Assembly (NCBI GenBank): GCA_900542285.1
Contig: UQNF01000014.1
Span: 1-37,974 of the forward strand
Length of the DNA stretch: 37,974 nucleotides
Direction: 5' to 3'
DNA from: an uncultured Clostridium sp.
GTDB taxonomy: Bacteria; Bacillota; Clostridia; Christensenellales; CAG-138
Shown one piece after another: positions 8,001-16,100 of this stretch; position 1 is the stretch's first letter, and every line of letters begins with the position of its first letter. The notes below the pieces were generated by a model. It saw nothing but the letters and a program-made list of their open reading frames with translations. It made no database searches and was not told where the DNA came from. A program made the position numbers and the translations under genes.

Positions 8001-9357
8001 CGTAACCGGGGACCATAACGAACTCGAGGGTCTGACCGCCAAGGGTGTCTGCGAGCTGAGCCATGTTGCTCTCGTTTTCGGTGTAGCCATAGCCACAGCC
8101 GTCAACTGCGATATAGAAGCCTTCTGCCTTGCTGTTCTGAACAGCCGCAACGGACATACCATGCTCCCAAGTGGAGGGGGAACCAACAACGCCGGAGTCG
8201 GGGTTGGTTGCGAGGTTGTAACCGCCTGCAACGAAGCTGCCGGTAGTAACATCGGTGTCGCTCCATGCGTTGCACATTGCTGCGTTGTAATCGTTACCTG
8301 CTGCCATTGCGAGGCTGACGCCGGCATTAACTACTCTCTCAAAGACATCGCCATAGGAGTTATCCCAATAATCCTCTCTTCCGCAGGGAGAACCAAGGGA
8401 GAGGTTTGCGCTGTCAACGCCGAGAACCACACAGTCCTCAAGAGCTGCAAGGATAGCGACCCAACCTGCACCGCCGCCGGGATTGAATACCTGCATGATA
8501 GCAAGCTGAGCATCCTTTGCTACGCCCTGGATCTCGCCGCCGTTACCTGCTGCGATACCGGAAACATGGGTTCCGTGGTCGCTGCTTACATGGTTTACGT
8601 TGTAGTTGTTCTGAACGTAATTCCAACGGAAGGGGATCTTTGCGCTGTAGTAAACCTGAGTGGGGTTCATGTTGCTGCCTTGGAGATTGCCAAGCTCGAT
8701 GAACATTGCGATGTCATCTTCGGTATACTTGACATTTTCGGGCTGTACGCTGAATGCCTCATGGGTTACCTTACAACCGGTATCAATGATAGCGATACAT
8801 GCGCCTTCACCGGAATAGCCGAGGTCCCAAGCGGTTGTTGCACCGACCTGATTGGTGGTGTTGAACAGTTTGGGGCTTTCCCATTCCATACCCATGAAAG
8901 CCTTAACACCTTCGATCTTGTTGAGCTCTTCGATCAGGCGGTATTCGCCGCTGAAAGCAAAGCCGTTGAACAGAACGGTGTAGTTGTAGGTGGGAACGAT
9001 CTCAAGACCGAGCTTCTCGTTGATGGTGTTTACCATCTGCTTCTGAGCTGCCTTGAGTTCTTCACGATAGCTGTTTGCGCCCTTAATATCGGTGGTAACA
9101 TCGGCGGTGGGAGCCTTGTCGAGCTCTACCATGATGTCAACGATGGTGTCGGGAGCGATCTCATCCTTGGCCTCAGTGTTTGCTGCGGTCAGGGTGCGTC
9201 CGTTCCTGATGCCGGAAACATCGATACGAACGGTGCTTTTGGATTCAAGAGTGCCCTTTACCTGGACCATGTCCTCGGCAAGTGCGCCGCTCAATGCCGG
9301 AACGACCAGCACGAGTGCGAGAAGGCACGCAAGAATGCTCTTGAGTGATTTCTTCAT
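5080..9357 (-). CDS. Secreted S8 (subtilisin-like) peptidase with PA domain, internal dockerin and propeller-like C-terminus
   Basis: This 1425-aa exported protease resembles the lactocepin/C5a-peptidase class. Residues 1-27 form a signal peptide ending SGALA. A propeptide-like region (~65-160) precedes the catalytic domain: Asp192 (IDTG), His261 (HGTHVSG), oxyanion Asn355 (AAGND) and Ser609 (GTSMATPHIAGG). A PA-type insert lies at ~430-545 and a beta-sandwich at ~690-800. A two-repeat dockerin type I motif occupies ~818-871 (GDANGDGKVDIADATLVARAALG, then DMNGDGNVNIQDATLVARVALG). After that come an AISPNNDG C5a-peptidase-like module and a C-terminal region of short repeated GxxY/D blades (~1190-1400). 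There is no LPxTG anchor, so it is released or held through the dockerin. The SD AGGAGG supports ATG 9357. Confidence 0.93.
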   Translation of the reverse strand: MKKSLKSILACLLALVLVVPALSGALAEDMVQVKGTLESKSTVRIDVSGIRNGRTLTAANTEAKDEIAPDTIVDIMVELDKAPTADVTTDIKGANSYREELKAAQKQMVNTINEKLGLEIVPTYNYTVLFNGFAFSGEYRLIEELNKIEGVKAFMGMEWESPKLFNTTNQVGATTAWDLGYSGEGACIAIIDTGCKVTHEAFSVQPENVKYTEDDIAMFIELGNLQGSNMNPTQVYYSAKIPFRWNYVQNNYNVNHVSSDHGTHVSGIAAGNGGEIQGVAKDAQLAIMQVFNPGGGAGWVAILAALEDCVVLGVDSANLSLGSPCGREDYWDNSYGDVFERVVNAGVSLAMAAGNDYNAAMCNAWSDTDVTTGSFVAGGYNLATNPDSGVVGSPSTWEHGMSVAAVQNSKAEGFYIAVDGCGYGYTENESNMAQLADTLGGQTLEFVMVPGYGEPSDYVGIDVQGKVAVVSRGSTSFVEKGYAAQDAGAAACIVYNNNWGEVLNMVPFGTLDGNNNLIHDGNEGQIPHIAITREVAQNFMDAEENLVYISAEYGIYDAAGGNMPSDFSSWGCTATLGMKPEITAPGGAIYSATDSAISGADYQAWDGTSMATPHIAGGMAIVTEYVAEMFPNLSAREQKVMVDTILMCTATPVFDSAGDYALVRDQGAGEMNLEKAVQTKAYITVEGCARPKLEIGDDPEKTGVYTLTFTVHNFGSEELKYTVRPSLLINDLALLGYMDEAGEYPIIVNTDKGYDLYKDGMATANMPNIVVVPAGGETEVTVTLSLTDEAKDYMDTYYTSGTNVEGFIELLPANGLLGDANGDGKVDIADATLVARAALGLVTLNANVDMNGDGNVNIQDATLVARVALGFGTRTVAEEGVSLTVPFLGFYGDWNYAETIDIGYYYEDIQMNSNNYPNTAGYKSGNVIQPLGFNPFIDTEDLSYYLADRNAISPNNDGTLDKFNLMYCGLLRNSDVSYLVLDTNGNQLGTIASLGVCTKGFFDTNLRDQLGVNYGQMPGNYNFQQYNRDDLIVRIQANLDNDGRRTENAFSPELSKNNVWDIPLHIDLTAPVVSNFSASGNTFSIDVTDEHYVAYVAVYTNNDGQLGNLVSETGVFETERGVTSHFNMSGSTNNFVLVGDYAGNVNVYLWNGTQLVLQQGVDPNPVPVGSYEDCCIFAYGMNLSTKQWTMFRSEDPTDLYDGEVEPFTTTGIAAAGYDRENGICYAVASGDVSTLYRYDMTEAGLANKTTIATLTNAYNEMAYDNANGILFGVSGATELYMIDVTTGEETSVGSIGNGVMGMDFDENGILYYVDAYGVLCSCDIYGDGAINELAETGKAPVNLATGSFYSQSGCMIGHTFYWGSIEAASGAKDLIRFDVTTGAYESIGLILQNPGMQATGMFAVDMQINNYAPKALSSENGIVVD

Positions 9358-9389
9358 GTCATTTCCTCCTGATAGAATAATGAAGACGA

Positions 9390-9405
9390 CACTTTATATA
9401 AAGTG
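9390..9405. promoter_or_regulatory. 16-bp palindrome in the subtilase 5' UTR
   Basis: The perfect palindrome CACTTTATATAAAGTG lies between the subtilase promoter and its SD. It could be a regulator operator or an mRNA 5' stem. Confidence 0.5.
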
Positions 9406-9422
9406 CCAAGCCTACAATTTAC

Positions 9423-9451
9423 AGTATAATATCATTTACTTTCCCTGTCAA
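9423..9451 (-). promoter_or_regulatory. Promoter of the subtilase gene
   Basis: TTGACA (9451-9446), a 17-bp spacer, then TATACT (9428-9423) on minus. Confidence 0.85.
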
Positions 9452-9522
9452 GCTCATTTTTCGCTTTTGGGCGAAAACATTACAATAGAATGCTCCGTTC
9501 GATTTATCGTTCCTTTTGCCGC

Positions 9523-9551
9523 TTGCTATTTGCCATAACTGCCTGTATAAT
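9523..9551 (+). promoter_or_regulatory. Promoter of truA
   Basis: TTGCTA (9523-9528), a 17-bp spacer, then TATAAT (9546-9551). The strong SD GGGAGG is at 9569-9574. Confidence 0.8.
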
Positions 9552-9580
9552 TCCATTGAACGTGTTATGGGAGGAAAAGT

Positions 9581-10387
9581 ATGCGCAGGATCGTTATAAT
9601 CATAGAATATGACGGGACGGGCTATGTCGGCTGGCAGGTTCAGCCAAACGGCATTTCCGTTCAGGAAGAGCTGTCAAAGGCTATATGCAAGCTTACCGGA
9701 GAGAAGCTTTTTCCCCATGCCTCCGGCAGGACCGACAGTGGCGTACACGCAAGAGCGCAGGTCGCTCATTTTGACACCGAAAGCCGAATACCTGCAGAAA
9801 AGTATTCCTATGCGCTCAATACCATGCTTCCCCCGGATATCCGTATAAAGGCAAGCTTTGAGCTTCCCGGCGAGGGTGAAAACGAATTTCACTCCCGATT
9901 CTCTGTGAAAAAAAAGCATTATCGTTATACCGTTCTTAACGCCGCACATAACTCAGCATTCACAAGGAATACGGCGCTGCACGTTCATGCACCGCTGGAC
10001 CTATGCAGGCTCAACGAAGCAGCCGCATATTTCATCGGAGAGCACGATTTCCTTTCCTTCAAATCGACCGGCAGCAGGGCTGCGACCACCGTTCGCACCA
10101 TCTATTCCTCGCAATGGACAAGGAACGGAGATTTCCTCTACTATGATGTTTCCGGCAGCGGCTTCCTATATAATATGGTGCGCATCATGGTCGGTTCCAT
10201 GCTGCGTGTCGGCATGGGCTTTGAAAGGCCGGAGTTCATCAAAAACGCTCTCGAGCACCCCAACCGTGAGAACGCCGGAGACACGGCGCCTGCCCACGGC
10301 CTGATGCTTTTCAGGGTCGAATATCCCGAGTTCGACACGGATGAAGTGCTGATAGGCAGTAACACTCCCCCATTCGCTGCCGAATAA
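9581..10387 (+). CDS. truA: tRNA pseudouridine(38-40) synthase TruA
   Basis: TruA isomerises uridines 38-40 of the tRNA anticodon stem. The 268-aa protein has the family hallmarks: N-terminal IEYDGTGYVGWQVQPN, the catalytic Asp in ASGRTDSGVHA (residues ~47-57), NTMLPPDIRI, FHSRFSVKKKHYRY, HDFLSFKSTGS and GSGFLYNMVRIMVGSML. The length is normal. It stands alone, with its own promoter, and is convergent with rplL. In many Firmicutes truA follows ecfT in the ribosomal-protein region; that context is absent here. Confidence 0.97.
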   Translation: MRRIVIIIEYDGTGYVGWQVQPNGISVQEELSKAICKLTGEKLFPHASGRTDSGVHARAQVAHFDTESRIPAEKYSYALNTMLPPDIRIKASFELPGEGENEFHSRFSVKKKHYRYTVLNAAHNSAFTRNTALHVHAPLDLCRLNEAAAYFIGEHDFLSFKSTGSRAATTVRTIYSSQWTRNGDFLYYDVSGSGFLYNMVRIMVGSMLRVGMGFERPEFIKNALEHPNRENAGDTAPAHGLMLFRVEYPEFDTDEVLIGSNTPPFAAE

Positions 10388-10424
10388 CGCTATTGCGGCT
10401 GCGGAAGCTTCAGCCAAACAGAAA

Positions 10425-10465
10425 ACAAAAAAAGAAAAAGGAGCGGGCATTGCTGCCTGCTCCTT
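10425..10465 (-). terminator. Terminator of the rplJ-rplL operon
   Basis: The stem 10438-10449/10454-10465 (12 bp with one G-T pair, TTGC loop) is followed on minus by a long T-rich tract. It also lies downstream of the convergent truA. Confidence 0.88.
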
Positions 10466-10481
10466 ATGCTGTGAACAAGAA

Positions 10482-10853
10482 TTACTTGAGCTCGATAACT
10501 GCGCCGACTTCCTTGAAAGCAGCGACGAACTTTTCGCCCTCTTCCTTGGAAACAGCTTCCTTAAGGGTGCTGGGTGCGCCGTCAACGGCTTCCTTAGCTT
10601 CCTTGAGGCCGAGGCCGAGCTGCTCACGAACGACCTTGATGACCTTGATCTTCTGAGCTGCGTCGAACTCCTTGAGAACTACGTCAAACTCGGTCTTCTC
10701 TTCAACTTCCTCTGCTGCTGCAGCGGGGCCTGCAACTGCAACTGCGGTGGCCTGTGCGGATACGCCGAATTCCTCTTCAACTGCATGAACGAGGTCTGCA
10801 AGCTCGAGGACGGTAAGGGACTTAATATAGTCGATGAATTCCTGCTTAGTCAT
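10482..10853 (-). CDS. rplL: 50S ribosomal protein L7/L12
   Basis: L7/L12 forms the ribosomal stalk that recruits translation factors. The 123-aa protein has the N-terminal dimerisation helices (KSLTVLELADLVHAVEEEFGVS), an Ala-rich hinge (~37-50) and the C-terminal factor-binding domain (EFDVVLKEFDAAQKIKVIKVVRE, then LGLKEAKEAVDGAP). It is 75 nt downstream of rplJ with the SD GGAGG, and a terminator follows. rpoB does not follow as it does in many bacteria. Confidence 0.98.
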   Translation of the reverse strand: MTKQEFIDYIKSLTVLELADLVHAVEEEFGVSAQATAVAVAGPAAAAEEVEEKTEFDVVLKEFDAAQKIKVIKVVREQLGLGLKEAKEAVDGAPSTLKEAVSKEEGEKFVAAFKEVGAVIELK

Positions 10854-10928
10854 TGTTATTTTCCTCCGAAATTATTTTGTTGTTAAGCATTTATGCCCTT
10901 GTGGGCGGTTGGTGTGCCAGAGCGGTAA

Positions 10929-11465
10929 TTACTCTGCTGCGGTTTCGGCTGCGGGAGCTTCTGCACCGCCGCCGAGCTTCTTTGCGACCTGGTCGAGTGC
11001 GATTGCAAGTCCGGTGATGGGGCTCATCATGCTGCCCAGCATGCGGGCGATGAGAACTTCACGGGAGGGCAGCTCTGCGAGAGCTTCGATACCAGCCGCA
11101 TCGGTGATCCTACCGTCGACGATACCGCCCTTGATTGCACACTTCTTGGTCTTTTTGATGAATTCCTTGATGATCTTTGCGGGAGCAACGGGATCATCAT
11201 AGCCGAATGCGAAAGCGGAAGGTCCCTTGAGCATATCCTTAACGTCTGCATGTACGTTTGCGAGTTCGCATGCCCTCTCGACCATGGTGTTCTTGAGTAC
11301 CAGGTACTCAACACCTGCCTTGCGCATCTCAACACGGAGAGCAGTGACCTCTGCTACGGTGAGTCCCCTGTAATCGAACATTACGACGGACTGTGCCCTG
11401 TTCAGACGCTCCACGATCTCATTAACGTGCTGTTCCTTCATCGCAATAATGGAAGCATTTGCCAT
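10929..11465 (-). CDS. rplJ: 50S ribosomal protein L10
   Basis: L10 anchors the L7/L12 dimers to 23S rRNA and autoregulates its operon by binding its leader. The 178-aa protein has VVMFDYRGLTVAEVTALRVEMRKAGVEYLVLKNT (residues ~27-60) and GPSAFAFGYDDPVAPAKI, both typical of L10, and an Ala/Glu-rich C-terminal tail that contacts L12. It is first in the rplJ-rplL unit, preceded by an L10 leader. The upstream gene is glgA, not the usual rplKA. Confidence 0.98.
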   Translation of the reverse strand: MANASIIAMKEQHVNEIVERLNRAQSVVMFDYRGLTVAEVTALRVEMRKAGVEYLVLKNTMVERACELANVHADVKDMLKGPSAFAFGYDDPVAPAKIIKEFIKKTKKCAIKGGIVDGRITDAAGIEALAELPSREVLIARMLGSMMSPITGLAIALDQVAKKLGGGAEAPAAETAAE

Positions 11466-11477
11466 TTGGAATGATTC

Positions 11478-11625
11478 CTCCTTGTCACAGTATCAAATAA
11501 ATATCCCCCGACCATAGGACAGGGGATGAAAAAGTCTTTGCACAGCAAATAAACTCTTGATTTCACCTCGGCAGGATATTAAGCCTTGCGGCACCGGCTG
11601 TCTATGGCGGATATTTATTTGTCGG
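11478..11625 (-). ncRNA. Ribosomal protein L10 leader with putative attenuator
   Basis: The 5' UTR on minus contains the L10-leader core (CAGCCGGTGCC, AAGGCTTAATATCCTGCCGAGGTG). Its ends form a perfect 13-bp closing helix: CAAATAAATATCC at 11621-11609 with GGATATTTATTTG at 11506-11494. The 3' arm overlaps a second possible stem (ATCCCC, 11527-11522, with GGGGGAT, 11509-11503) followed by ATTTATTTG. The two structures are therefore mutually exclusive. The family role is known: L10 binds its own leader. The terminator/antiterminator reading here is my inference. Confidence 0.9.
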
Positions 11626-11630
11626 CGAAC

Positions 11631-11659
11631 ATTTTAGCGTGTGTGCCTGCTTTTGTCAA
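11631..11659 (-). promoter_or_regulatory. Promoter of rplJ-rplL
   Basis: TTGACA (11659-11654), a 17-bp spacer, then TAAAAT (11636-11631) on minus, directly downstream of the glgA stop. Confidence 0.9.
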
Positions 11660-11701
11660 GCAGTTATCGCCCTTTTTATAAATATATTTGATTTTCAAAG
11701 A

Positions 11702-13129
11702 TCAGGCCTTGACCATCTCACGATAGAGCTTGGCATATGCTACCGCGCTGCGCTTCCAGCTGAAATCACAGCTCATTGCCGCTTTTACAAGCCCATGCCA
11801 TGCTTCCTTGTTTTCGCGGTAAAGATCTATCGCAGTCTTCACGGCATTGTAAAGCTCATGAGCGTTGTAGTTCCTGAACGAGAAGCCGTTGCCCTCTCCG
11901 GTGTACTTGTTGTACGGTTCTATGCTGTCCGCAAGGCCGCCGGTCTCCCTGACAATGGGAATGCTTCCGTACCTGAGCGCGAACAGCTGGGATAATCCGC
12001 AGGGCTCAAACGCTGACGGCATTGCGAACATATCGCTTCCGGCATAGATGCGACGGGCAAGAGCATCGTTCATCTCCGCGCGGAAAGCAAAACTGCCCTT
12101 CCTCATGCTCTGCTCCCATGCAAAATGCTGCTCAAAATGGCTGTCTCCCATGCCGAGCACTACGACCTCTGCACCAAGGTCCATGATGCCCAGTAACGCC
12201 TGCTCAAACAGATCCAAGCCCTTTTGATTGGTAAGCCTTGAAATGACCGCCAATAGAGGCCTTGTCTCATCTTCGGCAAGCCCAAGCTCCCTTTGCAGTG
12301 CCAGCTTGCACTTAGCTTTGCCTGCAAGTGATTTTTTCGAAAACCTTGCGGGCAGGTCCTTATCAGTCCAGGGGTTGAACGACGAAGTATCTATTCCGTT
12401 CATTATACCCCTAACGTCGCGCATCCTGATTAGTCCGTCCAGCGTCTCGCCATAGGCAGGGGTCTTGATCTCCTCTGCGTAGGTCGGGCTTACCGTGCTA
12501 ACCATGTCCGAATACACGATACCGGCTTTGAGCGCATTTAGGCATGAATAGTAGCCCGCTCTTTCAAGCGCATTTTGACCGACGCCCAGCATATCGTTCA
12601 CAAGCATCGGATTCATCAGGCCCTGATACCTGAGATTGTGTATCGTAAACAGTGCCTTAGCGTTTGCCCACCTCGGATCCTTCCTGTACTGCTCCGAAAG
12701 CAGCATTGCAATAAGTCCCGTCTGCCAATCGTTCAGGTGCAGGACATCGGGCACTATATCGAGCCTTGACATAAGCTCCATGCAGGCGCGGGCAAACCAG
12801 CAGAACCTCTCCGTTTCAAAATCGCCGTCCGAATAGACGTAATTCTGCTTAAAATAATACTCGTTATCCGCAAAATAGAAGGTCACGCCATTCATCTCGA
12901 GCTTATCAACGCCCACATACTGCTGACGCCAGCCCATGGAGGTGTGAAAATCTGTCACATGCTCCATTTTGAAGCGATAGGATTCGGGGATCTTGCTGTA
13001 TTTTGGTATTATTACCGAAACCTTCTCGCCCAGCTTCGCAAGGGCAAGAGGCAGCGTGCCTGCCACATCCGCAAGGCCTCCGGTTTTTATGAACGGTATC
13101 GATTCGCTTGCAATAAATACTATTTTCAT
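11702..13129 (-). CDS. glgA: Glycogen synthase (ADP-glucose type), GT5
   Basis: GlgA extends alpha-1,4-glucan from ADP-glucose. With the start at 13129 the protein is 475 aa and begins MKIVFIASE, the normal GlgA N-terminus. This ATG is 8 nt from the SD AGGAAAGG, whereas the longer frame (to 13174) adds 15 atypical residues. Signatures are the nucleotide-sugar site KTGGLADV (15-22), HNLRYQGL, FNPWTDKDLPARF and the GT-B donor motif EPCGLSQLFALRYGSIPIV with RETGGLAD. It lies 25 bp downstream of the CotH lipoprotein with no terminator visible, so it may share that transcript. No glgB, glgC, glgD or glgP is present. Confidence 0.95.
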   Translation of the reverse strand: MKIVFIASESIPFIKTGGLADVAGTLPLALAKLGEKVSVIIPKYSKIPESYRFKMEHVTDFHTSMGWRQQYVGVDKLEMNGVTFYFADNEYYFKQNYVYSDGDFETERFCWFARACMELMSRLDIVPDVLHLNDWQTGLIAMLLSEQYRKDPRWANAKALFTIHNLRYQGLMNPMLVNDMLGVGQNALERAGYYSCLNALKAGIVYSDMVSTVSPTYAEEIKTPAYGETLDGLIRMRDVRGIMNGIDTSSFNPWTDKDLPARFSKKSLAGKAKCKLALQRELGLAEDETRPLLAVISRLTNQKGLDLFEQALLGIMDLGAEVVVLGMGDSHFEQHFAWEQSMRKGSFAFRAEMNDALARRIYAGSDMFAMPSAFEPCGLSQLFALRYGSIPIVRETGGLADSIEPYNKYTGEGNGFSFRNYNAHELYNAVKTAIDLYRENKEAWHGLVKAAMSCDFSWKRSAVAYAKLYREMVKA

Positions 13130-13154
13130 GGGCATAGCCTTTCCTGCGTTGGTT

Positions 13155-16100
13155 TTATCTATGCGACGGCGCACCGTGCTGCTGATAGTAAGCGTCGGCT
13201 TCGGCTTCGAGCGCTGCGTACTGTTCGAGGCTCAGACCGTAATAGTACCTGAGCTGGCTTGCGGCTATCTCGGGGCGATCGACAAGCATCTGACGGAGCG
13301 AAGCAATCTCCGCTTCCCAGGAAGCGCGGGTCCCGGGCTTGCCCCAGCGCGCTATATGTCTATCCATCTCGGTACTCATGACCGTGGTCATCTCATCGAG
13401 CAGCGCCGTAAGTCTTTCTGCGTTCAGATGATACTTCATGACATATATGTAGCGGACGATAAAGTCATGCCGCCATGTATCGTTGGAGTTGAGTCCGCAG
13501 AAGATATCCATCTGACTCAGCGATCCGTTTGCGGAGGGAACGCCCTTGACGTTGAAATAATGATAGAGAACATTGCCCGACGATGAGCTCATTGCAAAGT
13601 CCGAATCGAAGAAAATAGCTCTCCACTTTACCGCATAGTCGGTCGTGCGCCAATATTTCTGATTGAACATGTCGAAGTCCGACAGGTACGTTCTTGCGAT
13701 AAGGTAGTCCATGATGTTCTCCACATCGACCCATTCCTTAAACTGCTCGTATCTTTCATCGGTCATCGGGATAACATAGGAATTTCCTCCGAACTCGTCA
13801 AAATGAGCGGCAAACGCCCTCACGCGCAGGAAATCCTCATTGCTGCCGGCAAGCTCCATAGTGTTGCGCTTAACGATATTGGCGGTATCGGGATCGACGC
13901 CGTAATGGGTCGCAAGGAAATCCTCGTTCATGTTCTCTTTGAGATCATACAGTCCCCAATACTCTCCGTTGATATAGACGGCAACGAATCTGGACTCACT
14001 GGTATCGAGATTGAGCCCTATCATCGCCTTGCTTGCGAATGAATCGCGTATCCTTGCCTTGCCGTAATCCTGGCCTGCATTTCTCAGCACCAAGGAATAG
14101 AAGGTTGTATAGTAATCCTCTCCGAAAAACGGATAGGTTATCTCATTTCTGCTGTAGCCGGAGCGGAAGTAGATGCCCAACGACTTCTGCGGATATGCCC
14201 TTGTGCTTGCGCCCGAAACACGCACGCCTGCCGCACTCTGTACGCCGAGCGTGCCGTCGGTCTCAAAGAACTGCATATAGCATTCCCTCTCGACCACGGG
14301 CACAAAGGGTTTGCTTACGGCATACATTTCGCTGAAATCGCCCTTCTCCATCGCAATGGTCACGACGGGGATCGAATGCGGTTCATCGAAGATATAGGTC
14401 ATGGTCACAGTATCGCTCGGCAGCATTCCGTCAACAAATACGGCTGCGCGAACGACCGTGTTTTCGCTTACGGTTATTGCCGCCGTGTATTCGTTCGAGC
14501 TTTCCGTGGGCTTGCTGCCGTCAAGGGTATAGCGGATAGTTCCGTCAATATTGGTCTTGCTTATGGACAGGGTGAATTCACTGCCGTGATACATGGTGGT
14601 ATCCGACAGCGAAGGTGCGGCGGCATAGCTCAGATAGCAGGTGTCCGGGTTCTTTGCCCCCTTGGTAGCGGTTTCAAAGTAGACCCTTTCGGGCTTCCCC
14701 GGGAGCCTTCCGCTGGTCACGCCAAGCTTGTTGGTGCCGGTGAAGAAAGCGTCTATCACATAGCCGTTCCCATCCGTCAGGTATATGGTTTCCCCTGCCG
14801 GGCTGATGGAAAACGGAGCAACGTTCGGCGCTGCGTCAAGAATGCTTGACGAACAGGGTATCACCGCATATCCACCTGCCGGGATGGTGATGCCCGACAG
14901 GTCAAATGCGAAAAAATCGTTTTTATCGTCAGAGATGTGCCAGTTGGTCAGCGTGATAGTCTCGCCAGAGCCGTTGTACAGCTCGACCCAGTCCAGCAGT
15001 CCGCTTCTCGGTTCATTCACCGAGCAGGTTTCGCTGATATAGACATAGTTCGGGTCAAAGCCTGCGGCGCTCATGGGATCGGAGAATGCGGCCGTGGTGT
15101 TGGCGCTGCCGGGAGTGGGCTGTGTATAATAGACATTCTCGCCGTTTTCTCCCCTGCCGATGGAAACATCGCTGCTTATCTCCTCCGGGAACAGCAGACC
15201 GTCCTGCTTCATGCCGGAATAGGTGCTTAGATAAACTCCTCCGTCATTCGTGGAGAGGCTGAAATTGGTGTGGAGCTCGCCGTTATTGTCGGTATCCCTG
15301 CCGGAGCAGAAGATTATCATGTATTCGCCTGCCCCGATGGTGACATCGGGGAACGCCCATTGCGCAGGCTGTGTGGGATCGTCGCTCAGATAATAGCCGA
15401 GAAGGGATACATCGGCAGAGGAAGAATTATAGATCTCGACCCAGTCGCTGCGCTCGCCAAAGCTGTCGGTGATGCCGAAAGAGTTCTTCAGCAGTGCTTC
15501 GTTTATGCGGACAGGATCGCCGGCGTCCATTGCTTTCCACTCAACGGTTTCAAAGAAGTTTTCGGAATTGGCATAGCCGGGGGAAGGCTCCATCGTATAG
15601 CGGATGCCGTCGGAAACACGGATCGCGGAGACATTATCCGCCATGTTTACATCAAAAGTCAGCTCACTCTTCAGATCGCCGTAGGCGTTGAAAAGATAAG
15701 CAGAATTCTCCGTGGAATTGAGTTCAAAATCGGCGCAGAAGCGAAGTATGCCGCTGCCGTCGTCCTCCAATACGCCGCTGCCTGTATACTCCTTACCCAT
15801 CAGGAACACAACGGCATAAGCGCCCGGTTGCAGGCTGCTTTCGGGGAAACGCCACTTAGCTTTCTTTTCGGCGTTGTCGCTGAGATAGAAGTTCTCAAGC
15901 TTTATCTCCTTGTCAGTGGGATTGCAGACCTCAATAAAGTCGTCGGTTCCGCGTTTGACCTCGCTGATGTAAAGACCGTCGCCGATGGGCGTGCCGCCAA
16001 GCGCCTGCTGAATGCTGTCGTGGATGTCTTTTTCGTCGTTTGCCTTGCCGGGCGTCGGGTGGGCGGTAAAGCCGAACTTACCGTTTGATTTCATGGCATA

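Noticed and set aside
4984..9348. 1454-codon open frame on the plus strand opposite the subtilase gene
   Set aside because: It is an exact antisense shadow: the protease frame uses few codons whose complement makes a stop in that register. The antisense product is a repetitive Val/Ala/Gly/Asp string with no domain, no SD and no promoter.
13130..13174. Longer N-terminus for glgA starting at 13174
   Set aside because: The 15 extra residues are unlike GlgA, would overlap the end of the CotH gene, and the SD AGGAAAGG is correctly spaced only for ATG 13129.
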